From the NCBI RefSeq assembly GCF_019423705.1, contig NZ_JAHZAX010000011.1, positions 27,680 to 91,679 on the forward strand: a DNA stretch of 64,000 nucleotides. The letters are read 5' to 3'. This stretch comes from Ruminococcus sp. GTDB taxonomy: Bacteria; Bacillota; Clostridia; Oscillospirales; Ruminococcaceae. Of this stretch, positions 1 through 8,861 are shown in pieces (within the stretch, counting starts at the first letter, position 1; the number at the start of each line of letters is the position of its first letter). Both the position numbers and the translations under genes were made by a program. The notes under the pieces are model-generated. The model was not told the origin of the DNA and did no database searches. It worked only from the letters and a program-made list of their open reading frames with translations.

Positions 1-424
1 GCTCGTTGAAATAGATAACGTCAGCGGCGTCAACGAAATTGTATCCGAGATATGCAGCCAGCACGATGCCGTTAAGATACTCGCCACGGGAAGCCGCATA
101 GTCACGGCCTGCCTTACCGATAAAGCAAGCTCTGATAGTCTCGAACTCCTTCTCAAGTGAAAGATCAAGACCGAGATCGTTGATTATTCCGTAATATCTT
201 TCCTTTATTGCAGCAAATTCTTTCTCAAAATCCTTGCCCTTTGCTGCCAGATCATAGCAGCCGTAAAGCATATCTGTGACCTTTGTGTCAGCTGAAAATC
301 TCTTTCCCGGTGCGGAAGGAACGACAAATCTTCTTGAAGATTCAGCCGTGATGATCTCCTTGACCTTCTTGAACTGCTCTGCACTTGCGAGAGAGCTTCC
401 GCCGAATTTTACAACCTTAGTCAT
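1..424 (-). CDS. lysC: Aspartate kinase, N-terminal part (cut by window edge)
   Basis: Only the first ~141 codons are inside the window; the C-terminal part lies beyond base 1. The product would phosphorylate aspartate in the first step of the Lys/Thr/Met pathway in the cytoplasm. It opens with the amino-acid-kinase P-loop-like motif KFGGSS at residues 6-11 and continues with the VVPSAPGKR segment typical of monofunctional clostridial aspartokinases, so the family call is firm. ATG at 424 is preceded by a purine-rich AAGGGG stretch. Regulatory ACT domains, if present, cannot be seen. No partner gene is visible on the upstream side; a ~490 bp intergenic region separates it from the next gene. 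Confidence 0.9.
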   Translation of the reverse strand, partial: MTKVVKFGGSSLASAEQFKKVKEIITAESSRRFVVPSAPGKRFSADTKVTDMLYGCYDLAAKGKDFEKEFAAIKERYYGIINDLGLDLSLEKEFETIRACFIGKAGRDYAASRGEYLNGIVLAAYLGYNFVDAADVIYFNE

Positions 425-912
425 TACACAAACCCCTTATAAACTATAATATTGAGACCCGAAAGCCTCTTGTCAGCGTACTTTTCGCCTGCGCTGACGG
501 TACAATAAATAGTATACAGAATTTATGTAATTAAGTCAATGTATAAAAGAACTAAATTTCAGTCATTTTTTTATGTTTGTTTGTGGAATACGCTTGTATT
601 TGTATGGCGTACAACTACAAGCAGCCGTGTTTATGGACGGGGAACTGTTTTTCCAACCATTTATCGTGTCTGCGGCTGAGAAAGCCCAGCTTTTCCTCGG
701 CAAAATAAGCCGTTATAATGGCAAGCAGATTACGTACAAAGCCGCTAGGCGGTCCTTGTGCTGTGTTGCCTAATATGACCATATCGTTTCCGTTCATTCT
801 GAACGCCTCCTGTCAGGTTTCTTTCGATATGGTCATTATACATTTTTATCTTAAATTTTAGCTAAGACAAGTTTGACAGCTTTGTGAAACTTGTCTCTTA
901 GCAATTCAGCAC
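425..912. other. Intergenic region with a partial MITE-like end and a short inverted repeat
   Basis: This stretch separates the aspartate kinase start from the end of the EAL gene. It holds a degenerate copy of the right end of the element at 12377-12556 (about 720-773) and a 12-bp inverted repeat, ATGACCATATCG at 775-786 against its complement at 825-836. A 60-codon minus-strand frame (797-615) starts with ATG behind an AGGAGG site and reads into the repeat end. It resembles nothing I recognise and is more likely a truncated gene start running into repeat sequence than a functional gene. Confidence 0.5.
720..773 (+). repeat. Partial copy of MITE right end
   Basis: About 50 bp match the right end of the element at 12377-12556, sharing GCAAGCAGATT, AAAGCCGCTAGGCG and a terminal CCTTGTG-CTG-GTTGCCT-type sequence with several substitutions. 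No matching left inverted terminus is seen upstream, so this is a solo or degraded end. Confidence 0.6.
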
Positions 913-2841
913 TTATACGCCGACTGTCTCCAGCACTTTGGCGTTATATTTTTCAAGCACCTGCATAAACTCGCTTTCGGGAACGGGCTTTGAATAGTAA
1001 TAGCCCTGTATGAAATCGCAGCCCATTGCAAGCAGTCTTTCAAGCTGATGCTTTTCCTCAACGCCCTCTGCAACTATCTGCATATTGAGCTTCTTTATCA
1101 TCGCAACGGTGCTTTCAATGGCGATCTGCGCCTTTTCGCTCTTGAAGCCTGCCCACACGATCTCTTTTTCAAGCTTGATAAATCTAAATGGCAGATTGAG
1201 CAGGTATGTCATATTTGAATAGCCCGAGCCGTAATCATCAAGGGCAAATCGCACGCCGCAATCAGAAAGTGTTCTGATATTCTTTTCCATAATGTGCGGA
1301 GTATAAACGGCGGCGGTCTCAGTGACTTCAAGGCATATCTTTGAAGGGTCGACCTTGTATCTGTCCATTATGCCAAGAAGCTGCTCAACAAGATCAGACT
1401 GCATACATTGCACCACGGAAAGATTGACTTGAACATACTCGATACCAAGCTTTGTCGCCTCGCCCTTTTTGATAAAGCGGCAGGCCTCTTCAAAGACAAA
1501 TTTGCCAATACGAAGTATCTTGCCGTTCTCCTCTGCGATAGGAATGAACTCATCGGGTGAAATGCAGCCCAGCTTGTCGTCAAAGAGCCTTACCAGCGCC
1601 TCGCAGGAGACTATCCTGCCCTTTTCGCCCGAATATATCGGCTGATAGAAAACCGCAAAGCCACGGTTTTCAAGGGCATTGTCGATAGCAAGTTCGACCT
1701 CGCTGCGCCTTTTCTGATCGTAGAAATTGATATTCGTCGTGTGAAGAAGCTTCTCAGATGGCTGTTTGATGTGCTTGAACTGCTCAACGTAGTCCATTAT
1801 TATCTCAGCATTGTCTGCATCACCCGGGCAGTCGATACGCATAAAGCTTGCGGTAATGAAGGTATCCACCGTGCCTATCTGCCAGTTGGACTGGAGCTTT
1901 TCCCTTATCTCTCGGTACACTCTGCCGACGCTTTCGGAATCCTTTCTGAACACAAGGGCAAAGCACTCGTCCTCGAGATAATATCCATCGCCAAGGTTCA
2001 CGAAAGTGTAAAGATAGTCAGAAAAGCTTCTCAGCAGCGAATTTGTGTAACGTCCGCCAAAGGTCTTCATAAGCATTCTAAAATCTGGTATTCTGATAAG
2101 CAGGATAGAATAGACCATTCCCGAGGCGGAATTGACAGCACAGTTGTTCATAAATGTGCTACGGTTGAGCATTTTTGTGCCCGAATCTATCATATCGTCC
2201 TGATTTTGCAGGGTGAACATTATGAGCATTATGCAAACGGAAGCCGAGAAGCACTCGATAAGCAGGCTGCGGTTTATGATCTGGATACACACCGCAAGGG
2301 TCGTCATCGAGCAGAATGCGATTATGGCCGTTACCACCTGTTTTGATATCATATTGCGGTTTGAAAGTGCAAAAAGTATACCGAACACAAGGTAATAGAT
2401 CGCGATCACATAGCATACAGGCTGCAGAATGCCACGCTCATAAACGCCGTCGCTAGTCACATTGACGATGAATTTTGTCAGTGGCGATGTGATTATCAAA
2501 AGCAGATTGACGGTCTCGGGGATAAAAAGCACCGCTCTAAATCCCTTTGACATCGACTTTATCTTGTCTGTAAGATAAAGTATGTACATCACAAATACAA
2601 ATGGTATCAGCGTATGTGTGACATAGTATGCGACGTGAAAAAATAGTTTCAGCCCAATGCCCCAGCTTGCGTTTGAATAGACCGTCAGCAGGTCGAACAC
2701 AGCCGAACCGGCCGCCACGCCCAGCAACATTCCGAACACCTTATTACGGACGCAGGGTATGCGCTTTGTCATATAAAATATGACGCCCGTGATAAAATAA
2801 AGCACCAGCGAACATATATCATAATGTGTAATGTAATCCAT
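913..2841 (-). CDS. Membrane-bound EAL-domain cyclic-di-GMP phosphodiesterase with degenerate GGDEF
   Basis: A 642-residue protein predicted to hydrolyse c-di-GMP at the inner face of the membrane. Residues ~1-210 contain about eight hydrophobic helices, resembling 7TM-type sensor regions found on clostridial c-di-GMP enzymes. A GGDEF-like domain follows (~215-370), but its signature is replaced by LEDEC, so cyclase activity is unlikely. The C-terminal EAL domain (~395-630) retains the catalytic E-A-L-V at about 414, QVNLS, ETA and DDYGSGYSN, so phosphodiesterase activity is expected. I chose ATG at 2841 over the GTG nine bases upstream because AGGTG lies six bases before it. The gene stands alone. 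A perfect 12-bp palindrome lies in its upstream region. Confidence 0.9.
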   Translation of the reverse strand: MDYITHYDICSLVLYFITGVIFYMTKRIPCVRNKVFGMLLGVAAGSAVFDLLTVYSNASWGIGLKLFFHVAYYVTHTLIPFVFVMYILYLTDKIKSMSKGFRAVLFIPETVNLLLIITSPLTKFIVNVTSDGVYERGILQPVCYVIAIYYLVFGILFALSNRNMISKQVVTAIIAFCSMTTLAVCIQIINRSLLIECFSASVCIMLIMFTLQNQDDMIDSGTKMLNRSTFMNNCAVNSASGMVYSILLIRIPDFRMLMKTFGGRYTNSLLRSFSDYLYTFVNLGDGYYLEDECFALVFRKDSESVGRVYREIREKLQSNWQIGTVDTFITASFMRIDCPGDADNAEIIMDYVEQFKHIKQPSEKLLHTTNINFYDQKRRSEVELAIDNALENRGFAVFYQPIYSGEKGRIVSCEALVRLFDDKLGCISPDEFIPIAEENGKILRIGKFVFEEACRFIKKGEATKLGIEYVQVNLSVVQCMQSDLVEQLLGIMDRYKVDPSKICLEVTETAAVYTPHIMEKNIRTLSDCGVRFALDDYGSGYSNMTYLLNLPFRFIKLEKEIVWAGFKSEKAQIAIESTVAMIKKLNMQIVAEGVEEKHQLERLLAMGCDFIQGYYYSKPVPESEFMQVLEKYNAKVLETVGV

Positions 2842-2918
2842 ACTAAACACCTATCTGTTTTCTTCATAACTTCTCTTCATATAACATCTAACTTTTTTGA
2901 CAGATTCGTGAATATATC

Positions 2919-2930
2919 GAAAACGTTTTC
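2919..2930. promoter_or_regulatory. GAAAACGTTTTC palindrome upstream of the EAL gene
   Basis: A perfect 12-bp palindrome with a central CG lies about 80 bases before the EAL start codon. Its shape fits operators of LacI/CcpA-family repressors (cre-like), so catabolite control of the phosphodiesterase is possible. The rest of the 2842-3175 gap is AT-rich and I see no gene in it. Confidence 0.4.
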
Positions 2931-3175
2931 TAAATGACGTTAAAATACTCCTATACCTGCCAACAATACCATAATATCACGCAAACAGGGGATTTACAAC
3001 AGATTTAACAAATTGTTATCACTTTTTTGTTTGCTTGCATAACAACGTTATTGTTTTTTTGTCTATAATTAGCTATTTTAATTTTTTAGCCAAAGTTAAT
3101 ATATAAATAGGCTCTGAATATTGCAGATCATATAACACACACCACGAAATTTGCTGATATTTTTTACGCTATAAC

Positions 3176-3206
3176 GCAAAAAAGCGACCCCGAAAACGAG
3201 GTCGCT
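3176..3206 (-). terminator. Terminator of the P-type ATPase operon
   Basis: AGCGACC pairs with GGTCGCT around a short inner CG pair and AAAA loop. On the minus strand the stem is followed by TTTTTTGCG. It lies 16 bases past the ATPase stop codon. Confidence 0.85.
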
Positions 3207-3221
3207 CTTGACGTAATTTGA

Positions 3222-5315
3222 TTACTTATTCTTTTTGTCCTTCTTTTCAAGCTTTGTCATACTCTTTGCGCAAATAGCCATAGTGGAAGCGTTGTGGAGC
3301 AGAGCTGACATTGACGGCGAAAGCACGCCGAATGCCCCTGACAAAAGCAGAGCTGAATTGAACAGAACGATAAAGCGGTAATTTCTGTTTATCCTCTCCA
3401 TAAGCATTTCGCTGAGATATCTCATCTGAACAAGCTCGGTGAGGTCTGCGCCGTGGATAGTTATATCGGCGGTCTCCTTAGCGATGTCGGAAGCGTCGCT
3501 CATTGCAACGGAAACGTTGGCGGCTGCAAGAGCAGGAGCGTCGTTTATTCCGTCGCCCACCATTATCACCTTATGACCCTCTTCCTTGAGCTGTTCAACA
3601 TAATGGTGCTTATCCTCTGGGAGCACCTGCGCTCTGAAATCGGGTATGCCAAGCTTTGCGGCTGTTATCTCGGCTGCTCTTGCGCTGTCGCCCGTGAGCA
3701 TTACGATGTTTGTGATACCAGCCTTTTTGAGCATATCGACGGCTTCCTTGGCTTCGGCCCTCGGTGGGTCGCTTATGCAAAGCGCACCTGTGAGCTTATC
3801 TCCAACAGCAAGATAAACAACAGAGCAAGCCCCCGACTTCTCATCGATCTCTGCCTGCTGCGCCTCGGTTATCTCAATGCCCTCATCCTCGCAGACAAAA
3901 TGCCTGCTGCCGATAACGGCTCTCTTTCCGTGAAGAGTTGTGGAAATTCCGTGGGCAACGATGTACTGTACCTCGGCGTGTTCCTCGGCGTGATTGATAC
4001 CTCTGTCCGCCGCACCCTTTACGATAGCTCTTGCAACGCTGTGAGGGAAATGTTCCTCCAAGCAAGCGGCTATTTTCAGAGTGTCCTCCTCGGAATAATC
4101 GCCAAGTGCGATAACTCTTTCAAGGACAGGCTCGGCATTTGTGAGCGTGCCCGTTTTATCGAACACGATAGCGTCAGCCTGTGCGAACTCTTCGAGATAC
4201 TTTCCGCCCTTGACTGTAATATCTCTGTCAGCGGCTTCCTTTATAGCGGAAATAACTGCGATCGGCGTTGAAAGCTTGATAGCGCAGGAATAATCCACCA
4301 TAAGCACGGAGACAGCCTTTGTTACATTTCTTGTAAGAAGCAGCGTAAGCGCAAAACCTAAGAAGCTATAAGGCACGATAGAGTCTGCAAGACGCTCTGC
4401 CTTGCTCTGTATGCCTGCTTTAAGATTTTCCGAATTGTCGATAAGCTCGATTATCTTGCTTATCTTTGTGTCTGACGAAAGCTTGCGCACCTTGATGACG
4501 ACAGAGCCTTCCTCTACGACTGTTCCTGCAAAAACTGACGAGCCTTCGGACTTCATCACCGCAAGTGGTTCGCCTGTCATTGAAGCTTCGTTGACATAAG
4601 CTTCGCCCTCTGTGATCTGTCCGTCAACAGGGATAACGCTGCCTGTGCGTACTCTTATGCAGTCGCCGACCTGGAGCTGTGACATAGGGATAAGAGTATC
4701 ACACTCCTCCCCTGCCAGCCATACCTTATCGGCCTTGATAGAGAGGCTGTCAGTAAGAGCGGCTCTTGTTCTCGCTCTTGTATAATCTTCAAGAAGCGAT
4801 GAAACTGAAAGCAGGAACATAACTGTACCTGCGGTATTGTAATTTTTCTGAGCAAGACAAGCACCGATAGACGCTCCGTCCAGCACTTCGACAGTAAGCT
4901 TGCCGTCAAACAGCGCACTTACGCCCTTTGCGATATACTTCAAGCCGTTATAGAAGATTATAGCCGAGCTTATTGGTGCAGGCAGGATAGCCTTTCTGAT
5001 ATATCTGTCAGCGATGAGCTTGACAAGGCTTGACTTGAAGTTTCTGTCTATCTCGCCCACGTTATACTGATTATCAGCGACAGGCTTTAGGGTCGTGACG
5101 TCGATACCATTGACGAGCTTCACGACGTCGCCCCTATGGCCGTCCTTATAGCACACAAGTATACCGCCGTTTTCAAAGTGAGCCTCGCAGGACTTTACAT
5201 ACTCCTGCTCCGATATTAGCTTATGCAGCGCACACTCCAGCTCCTTTGTGAAAACGTCAGCGCCGCAGCGAAAACGTATTCTGCCGGGCTTATCATAAAC
5301 GATACTTGATCTCAT
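3222..5315 (-). CDS. P1B-type heavy-metal P-type ATPase
   Basis: A 697-residue membrane pump expected to export a transition metal using ATP. The N-terminal ~75 residues resemble an HMA-like fold without a CxxC motif. The phosphorylation motif DKTGTLT is at about D386, TGES-like TGEP at ~247-250, and the hinge GDGINDAPAL in the C-terminal half. The transmembrane metal motif, usually CPC or SPC, reads S-C-A (about 343-345, in DYSCAIKLSTP), so substrate cannot be assigned to copper or zinc by the usual rule. The gene overlaps the stop codon of the upstream DUF6110 gene by one base (TAATG), which implies translational coupling. It belongs to the metal island at 3-13 kb and may be controlled by degenerate GTTAG-type boxes upstream of the operon. 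Confidence 0.9.
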   Translation of the reverse strand: MRSSIVYDKPGRIRFRCGADVFTKELECALHKLISEQEYVKSCEAHFENGGILVCYKDGHRGDVVKLVNGIDVTTLKPVADNQYNVGEIDRNFKSSLVKLIADRYIRKAILPAPISSAIIFYNGLKYIAKGVSALFDGKLTVEVLDGASIGACLAQKNYNTAGTVMFLLSVSSLLEDYTRARTRAALTDSLSIKADKVWLAGEECDTLIPMSQLQVGDCIRVRTGSVIPVDGQITEGEAYVNEASMTGEPLAVMKSEGSSVFAGTVVEEGSVVIKVRKLSSDTKISKIIELIDNSENLKAGIQSKAERLADSIVPYSFLGFALTLLLTRNVTKAVSVLMVDYSCAIKLSTPIAVISAIKEAADRDITVKGGKYLEEFAQADAIVFDKTGTLTNAEPVLERVIALGDYSEEDTLKIAACLEEHFPHSVARAIVKGAADRGINHAEEHAEVQYIVAHGISTTLHGKRAVIGSRHFVCEDEGIEITEAQQAEIDEKSGACSVVYLAVGDKLTGALCISDPPRAEAKEAVDMLKKAGITNIVMLTGDSARAAEITAAKLGIPDFRAQVLPEDKHHYVEQLKEEGHKVIMVGDGINDAPALAAANVSVAMSDASDIAKETADITIHGADLTELVQMRYLSEMLMERINRNYRFIVLFNSALLLSGAFGVLSPSMSALLHNASTMAICAKSMTKLEKKDKKNK

Positions 5316-5560
5316 TATTCCTCAGCTTCTTCTTCGCTGATACCGGCCTCTACCTTTGCGTCATAGCAGATGTCAGAAGCTTCGTCCTTCATATTTCTGA
5401 GGGCAGTCTGGGCGTCGCTCTTGAGCTTCATTCCCTTTGCAAGGCCTGTTACAGCAAGCTCTCTTGTTTTCTTAGCCTTTACGATCTTCTTGCCTACAAC
5501 GAGGGCAGCAGCACCGCCGACAGCACACCAGAATTTTTCGTCCTTAAAACACTTTAACAT
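5315..5560 (-). CDS. Small DUF6110-family protein, partner of the P-type ATPase
   Basis: An 81-residue protein with a hydrophobic segment (about 10-25, CAVGGAAALVVGKKIV) followed by a charged, acidic C-terminus ending in EEEAEE. Proteins of this type are known next to P1B ATPases in Firmicutes and are annotated as DUF6110; their role is unknown. It is first in a two-gene operon and its stop overlaps the ATPase start. The start codon follows AACAGGAGG with good spacing. A role as an accessory subunit or metal-delivery factor for the pump is inference from context only; it contains just one or two cysteines and no HMA motif. Confidence 0.75.
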   Translation of the reverse strand: MLKCFKDEKFWCAVGGAAALVVGKKIVKAKKTRELAVTGLAKGMKLKSDAQTALRNMKDEASDICYDAKVEAGISEEEAEE

Positions 5561-5696
5561 AATGATTACCTCCTGTTTTGTCTTTGTTTTTTAGTTGATA
5601 AATTAGTAAAAACTAATTATTTCGGCATATATAGAAACTCTGCCAAAAGACGAGCCTTTTCGACAAGTCCTCTGACAGAATTCTTACCTTGGCTTT

Positions 5697-5725
5697 ATTA
5701 TAGCGCTAAATTATCAATTAGTCAA
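5697..5725 (-). promoter_or_regulatory. Promoter of the DUF6110-ATPase operon
   Basis: On the minus strand TTGACT (5725-5720) and TATAAT (5702-5697) are separated by 17 bases, a near-consensus sigma-A promoter about 140 bases before the first gene. Confidence 0.8.
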
Positions 5726-5732
5726 GTTTAAC
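5717..5732 (-). promoter_or_regulatory. Degenerate GTTAA-N6-CTAAT box over the -35 element
   Basis: On the minus strand GTTAA-ACTTGA-CTAAT matches the GTTAG-N6-CTAAC box found at three nearby promoters at 8 of 10 defined positions and overlaps the -35 hexamer. A second related sequence, GTTAA-N5-CTAAC, lies at 5781-5795. Both are weaker than the other boxes, so regulation of the ATPase by the same factor is only a suggestion. Confidence 0.35.
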
Positions 5733-5817
5733 CTCGCAATTTAAAAATATTTTAAATTTTAAGAAAAACTTTCGCCCCAAGTTAACCAATCTAACTTTTT
5801 TAATTCGGGATTCGCTG

Positions 5818-5959
5818 TACTGCGGGTGTCGCACTTTGTAGCCCGAGGACGGGACAGACTGTAAACCGTACACAGCAGTAAACCGTACATAGTCGGTTTG
5901 TGCGGCTTAAATACAACATATTTGAATTGTCAAATGTAGGGGCGAACAGCGTTCGCCCG
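5818..5959. repeat. Composite intergenic repeat, copy 1
   Basis: About 65 bases (CTGCGGG...GTAGCCCGAGGA...CAGACTGTAAACC..TACACAGCA.TAAACC) recur at about 30283-30347. In both places a diverged spacer is followed by the palindrome TGTAGGGGCGAAC-N3-GTTCGCCCG (here 5935-5959). The rest of the 5561-6051 gap carries the ATPase operon promoter and no gene. Confidence 0.65.
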
Positions 5960-6051
5960 TTTGTGGTTCATCTTAATTGCTGAAAAATTATCATTTATAT
6001 AAGATGTAGAAAACCAACTACTTGGTTCAGTCCCCCACTCTTTCCTATATA

Positions 6052-6834
6052 CTATGACAAAGCCACGTCCAATGTCATCATAAGTGCAAAACCCAAGGCG
6101 AAAAGTATCGTGCCAACATTTGAGTGCGGCTCTTCGGACATTTCGGGGATAAGCTCCTCCACCACGACGTATATCATCGCACCTGCGGCAAAGCTCAGCA
6201 GATATGGCAGCACGGGGATTATCACCCCTGCGAGAAGTATGGTCAGCACGGCACCGATAGGCTCTACAATGCCCGAAAGCACGCCATAGACGAATGCCCT
6301 GCCCTTGCTCATTCCCTCCGACCTCAGCGGCAGAGAGATTATCGCTCCCTCGGGAAAGTTCTGTATCGCTATGCCGAGAGAAAGCGCCAGCGCTCCTGCG
6401 GCGCTTATTGCGGTGTTATCCGCCGCCCAGCCTGCGTACACAACGCCCACCGCCATTCCCTCTGGGATATTGTGGAGCGTCACCGCAAGGACGAGCATTG
6501 TTGTGCGCTTTAAGTCGCTCTTTGCGCCCTCGGGTTCTGTGGCGTTCATATGCAGATGAGGGATAATCCTATCCAGCACGAGCAGGAAAAACACGCCCAG
6601 CAAAAAGCCCACCACCGCAGGGATAAACCGCAGTCTGCCCATACTTTCCGACTGCTCCATTGACGGTATAAGCAAGCTCCACACACCAGCCGCCACCATT
6701 ACGCCTGCGGCAAAGCCTGTCAGCGCACGCTGGACGAGGTAGTGGAGATTTTTCTTCATAAACAGCACACAAGCCGCTCCCAGCGATGTTCCCAGAAACG
6801 GTATCAGTATGCCTTTTATAATCGTTGCGTTCAT
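6052..6834 (-). CDS. ZIP-family metal transporter
   Basis: A 260-residue membrane protein with about eight hydrophobic helices. The two ZIP metal-path motifs are present: HNIPEGMAVG in helix 4 and QNFPEGAI in helix 5, the second with N in place of H, as in GufA/ZupT-type proteins. Such proteins move Zn, Fe or Mn into the cytoplasm. The length is normal for the family. Its start lies one base beyond the stop of the upstream DtxR/MntR-type regulator, so the two are cotranscribed and the transporter is a likely target of that regulator. The substrate cannot be told from sequence. Confidence 0.9.
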   Translation of the reverse strand: MNATIIKGILIPFLGTSLGAACVLFMKKNLHYLVQRALTGFAAGVMVAAGVWSLLIPSMEQSESMGRLRFIPAVVGFLLGVFFLLVLDRIIPHLHMNATEPEGAKSDLKRTTMLVLAVTLHNIPEGMAVGVVYAGWAADNTAISAAGALALSLGIAIQNFPEGAIISLPLRSEGMSKGRAFVYGVLSGIVEPIGAVLTILLAGVIIPVLPYLLSFAAGAMIYVVVEELIPEMSEEPHSNVGTILFALGFALMMTLDVALS

Positions 6835-6835
6835 A

Positions 6836-7207
6836 TCAGCCCTGCGCCTTTATATGCGCCTTGAGGGCGGAAAAGCTCTCGTCGGAAATAACGTGCTCTA
6901 TCTTGCAGGCGTCCTGCTCGGAGACCTTTTCGTCAACGCCCAAGCTTTTGAGCCATTCGGTGAGCACAAGGTGCTTTTCGTATATTTTTTCCGCAACGTA
7001 TCTGCCGTCCTCGGTGAGGGTGATGAAGCCGTTTTCGTCCATTTTGATAAAGCTTCCCTTTATGAGCACCTTCATTGCGTTTGATACGCTGGGCTTTGTT
7101 ACCCCCAGCTCTCTTGCGATATCAACGCTTCTTACCTCGCCGTGACGATTGAAAAGCACGAGTATGGCCTCAAGATAATCCTCGCCCGATGTGTGAATGT
7201 TCCCCAT
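6836..7207 (-). CDS. DtxR/MntR-family metal-dependent repressor
   Basis: A 123-residue regulator with an N-terminal winged helix (about 1-70, recognition helix around TKPSVSNAM) and the short metal-binding dimerisation domain; the SH3-like domain of long DtxR proteins is absent, as in MntR. Candidate ligands are D10, E13, H79, C101, E104 and H105. D10 and H79 fit MntR, whereas Cys at 101 matches DtxR Cys102 rather than the MntR glutamate, so the metal could be Mn or Fe. It is cotranscribed with the ZIP gene. ATG at 7207 follows AAAGGAGAAAAC. A DtxR-type protein would be expected to bind boxes like the GTTAG-N6-CTAAC sites nearby. Confidence 0.88.
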   Translation of the reverse strand: MGNIHTSGEDYLEAILVLFNRHGEVRSVDIARELGVTKPSVSNAMKVLIKGSFIKMDENGFITLTEDGRYVAEKIYEKHLVLTEWLKSLGVDEKVSEQDACKIEHVISDESFSALKAHIKAQG

Positions 7208-7265
7208 TGTTTTCTCCTTTCAAAGTTCAAAGTGTTTTGTCAGTTTGTTATGCTGTTAAGCTATC

Positions 7266-8822
7266 CTATGAAGCCTTTTCTTGGCAGTCACTTTTATCAG
7301 CCTCAACCTGAGTGACCCAGATAGTTTTTACTCCGAACACAAAGTATATGACGTGGCAGACCCAAACAATCGCCAGTATCGCCCTTGCAAGAGCAAGCCT
7401 CTGCTTCTGTCCGCCTGAAAGGTTTGAAGCGTTTTCCGCAAGCCTTGTGTCAAGCCCCTTTTCGCTTTTAAGAAAGCTTGAAAGCTTCGCCTTGTCGAGA
7501 GCTGCCCAAAGCTCCTCGTCCTCTGCGTCGGGCTTTGCCATAAGAAGATTCTCTCTAACAGTTCCCTTGAACAGCGTGCTGTTGTGGGAAACATATGTGA
7601 TATTTCTCATTATGCTCTCTTCCGAAATCTCCGAAAGCTCGGTATCGCCTATCTTTACAGAGCCTTTATAGCCCTTGTTCCTGCCCATTATAACAGCCGC
7701 AACGGTTGACTTTCCGCAGCCAGATTCACCGCATATTGCTGTCAGCGTACCCATTGGAAATTCAAGTCCAACGCCGTGAAGTATCTCTCTGTCCTCAGTA
7801 TATGAAAAGCTGAGATCAGTACACTTTATTGTACAGTTGCCCTCATCAATGGTCTGAGACTTTCTCTCGGGTTCGGGAAGATCGAGGATAGCGAACATCT
7901 TGTCGCTTGCCGCCATTCCGTTCATCGCAACGTGGAAAAAGCTTCCCAGCCTTCTCATAGGGATAAAGAAATCCGCCGAAAGCATTATTATGGCAAAACA
8001 TCCTGCAAAGTCCACAAGGCCTTTTTGATACTGCCCTGCCGCAAGGATAACGCCCAGCGCTGCGCCGCCGTATGCGATAAGATCCATAATGGTGACGGAA
8101 TTGAGCTGCATTGTCAGCACTTTCATCGTTATCTTTCTGAACTTTTCCGCCTCGCTGTTCATCTGCTGATTTTTGTATTCGTCAGCCTGATAGATCTTCA
8201 GCGTCGTGAGCCCCTGCAAATTCTCGAGAAACGTGTCCCCAAGCTTTGTGTACTGTCCCCAATATTTGTTAAGAAGCTTTTTCGCAAGCTTTTGCACCGC
8301 AACGATAGCCGCAGGGATAAGGGGCACGCAGATAAGCAGCACTATCGCCGACTTAAAGCTTATAAATGAAAGTATCACAAACAGCGTGATAGGTGCGATC
8401 ATCGCATAGAAAAACTGCGGCAGATATTGACCGAAATATGTTTCAAGCTGGTCAACGCCCTCAACGGAGACCTGCACGACTTCCGATGTTGACACCTGCT
8501 CACGGTATGCGCTTCCAAGGCGCAAAAGCTTTGTGAATATCATCTCACGGAGCTTCTTTTTCACCGATTTTGAGGCGAGAAAGCTGAATTTTTCCTGCAA
8601 AAAGGAACAGACAAAGCGTATTATGAGGGCTGCCGCAGCCGCCGTCACCGCAAGTGCGATATCGCTGCTTTGCACCTGCTTGTCGATAAGCTTTTGCAGC
8701 AGACTGCCCATTACAAATATCATCACAACGTTTGAGATCATTCCTATCCATTGGACGACCACGTTGCCTGCAATATATTTTTTGCTGTCGCCAAGCTCGG
8801 CGATAAGTCTCTTTTTAATCAT
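7266..8822 (-). pseudogene. Truncated ABC exporter (permease-ATPase), C-terminus replaced
   Basis: A 518-residue frame similar to fused ABC exporters of the CydD/CydC or siderophore-exporter type. Residues ~1-300 form the six-helix membrane domain. The ATPase domain has Walker A GESGCGKST and the signature LSGGQKQRLALARAIL, but the sequence then breaks off: Walker B, the D-loop and the switch histidine are missing, replaced by ~34 unrelated residues beginning IVWVCHVIYF. This is the mark of a deletion joining two genes. The product could not hydrolyse ATP normally. It follows the broken heme-import genes and has a good AGGAGATC SD. Exporter pairs of this kind follow shp-hts heme genes in streptococci, which fits the context. 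Confidence 0.8.
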
Positions 8823-8861
8823 TAATGATCTCCTATAATTTTATGATCTAAATTATCTGAA

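Noticed and set aside
1741..2346. Long plus-strand frame inside the EAL gene
   Set aside because: It is antisense to a clear EAL-domain coding sequence, lacks an SD and encodes no recognisable protein; similar antisense frames over atpD, lepA and others were dropped for the same reason.
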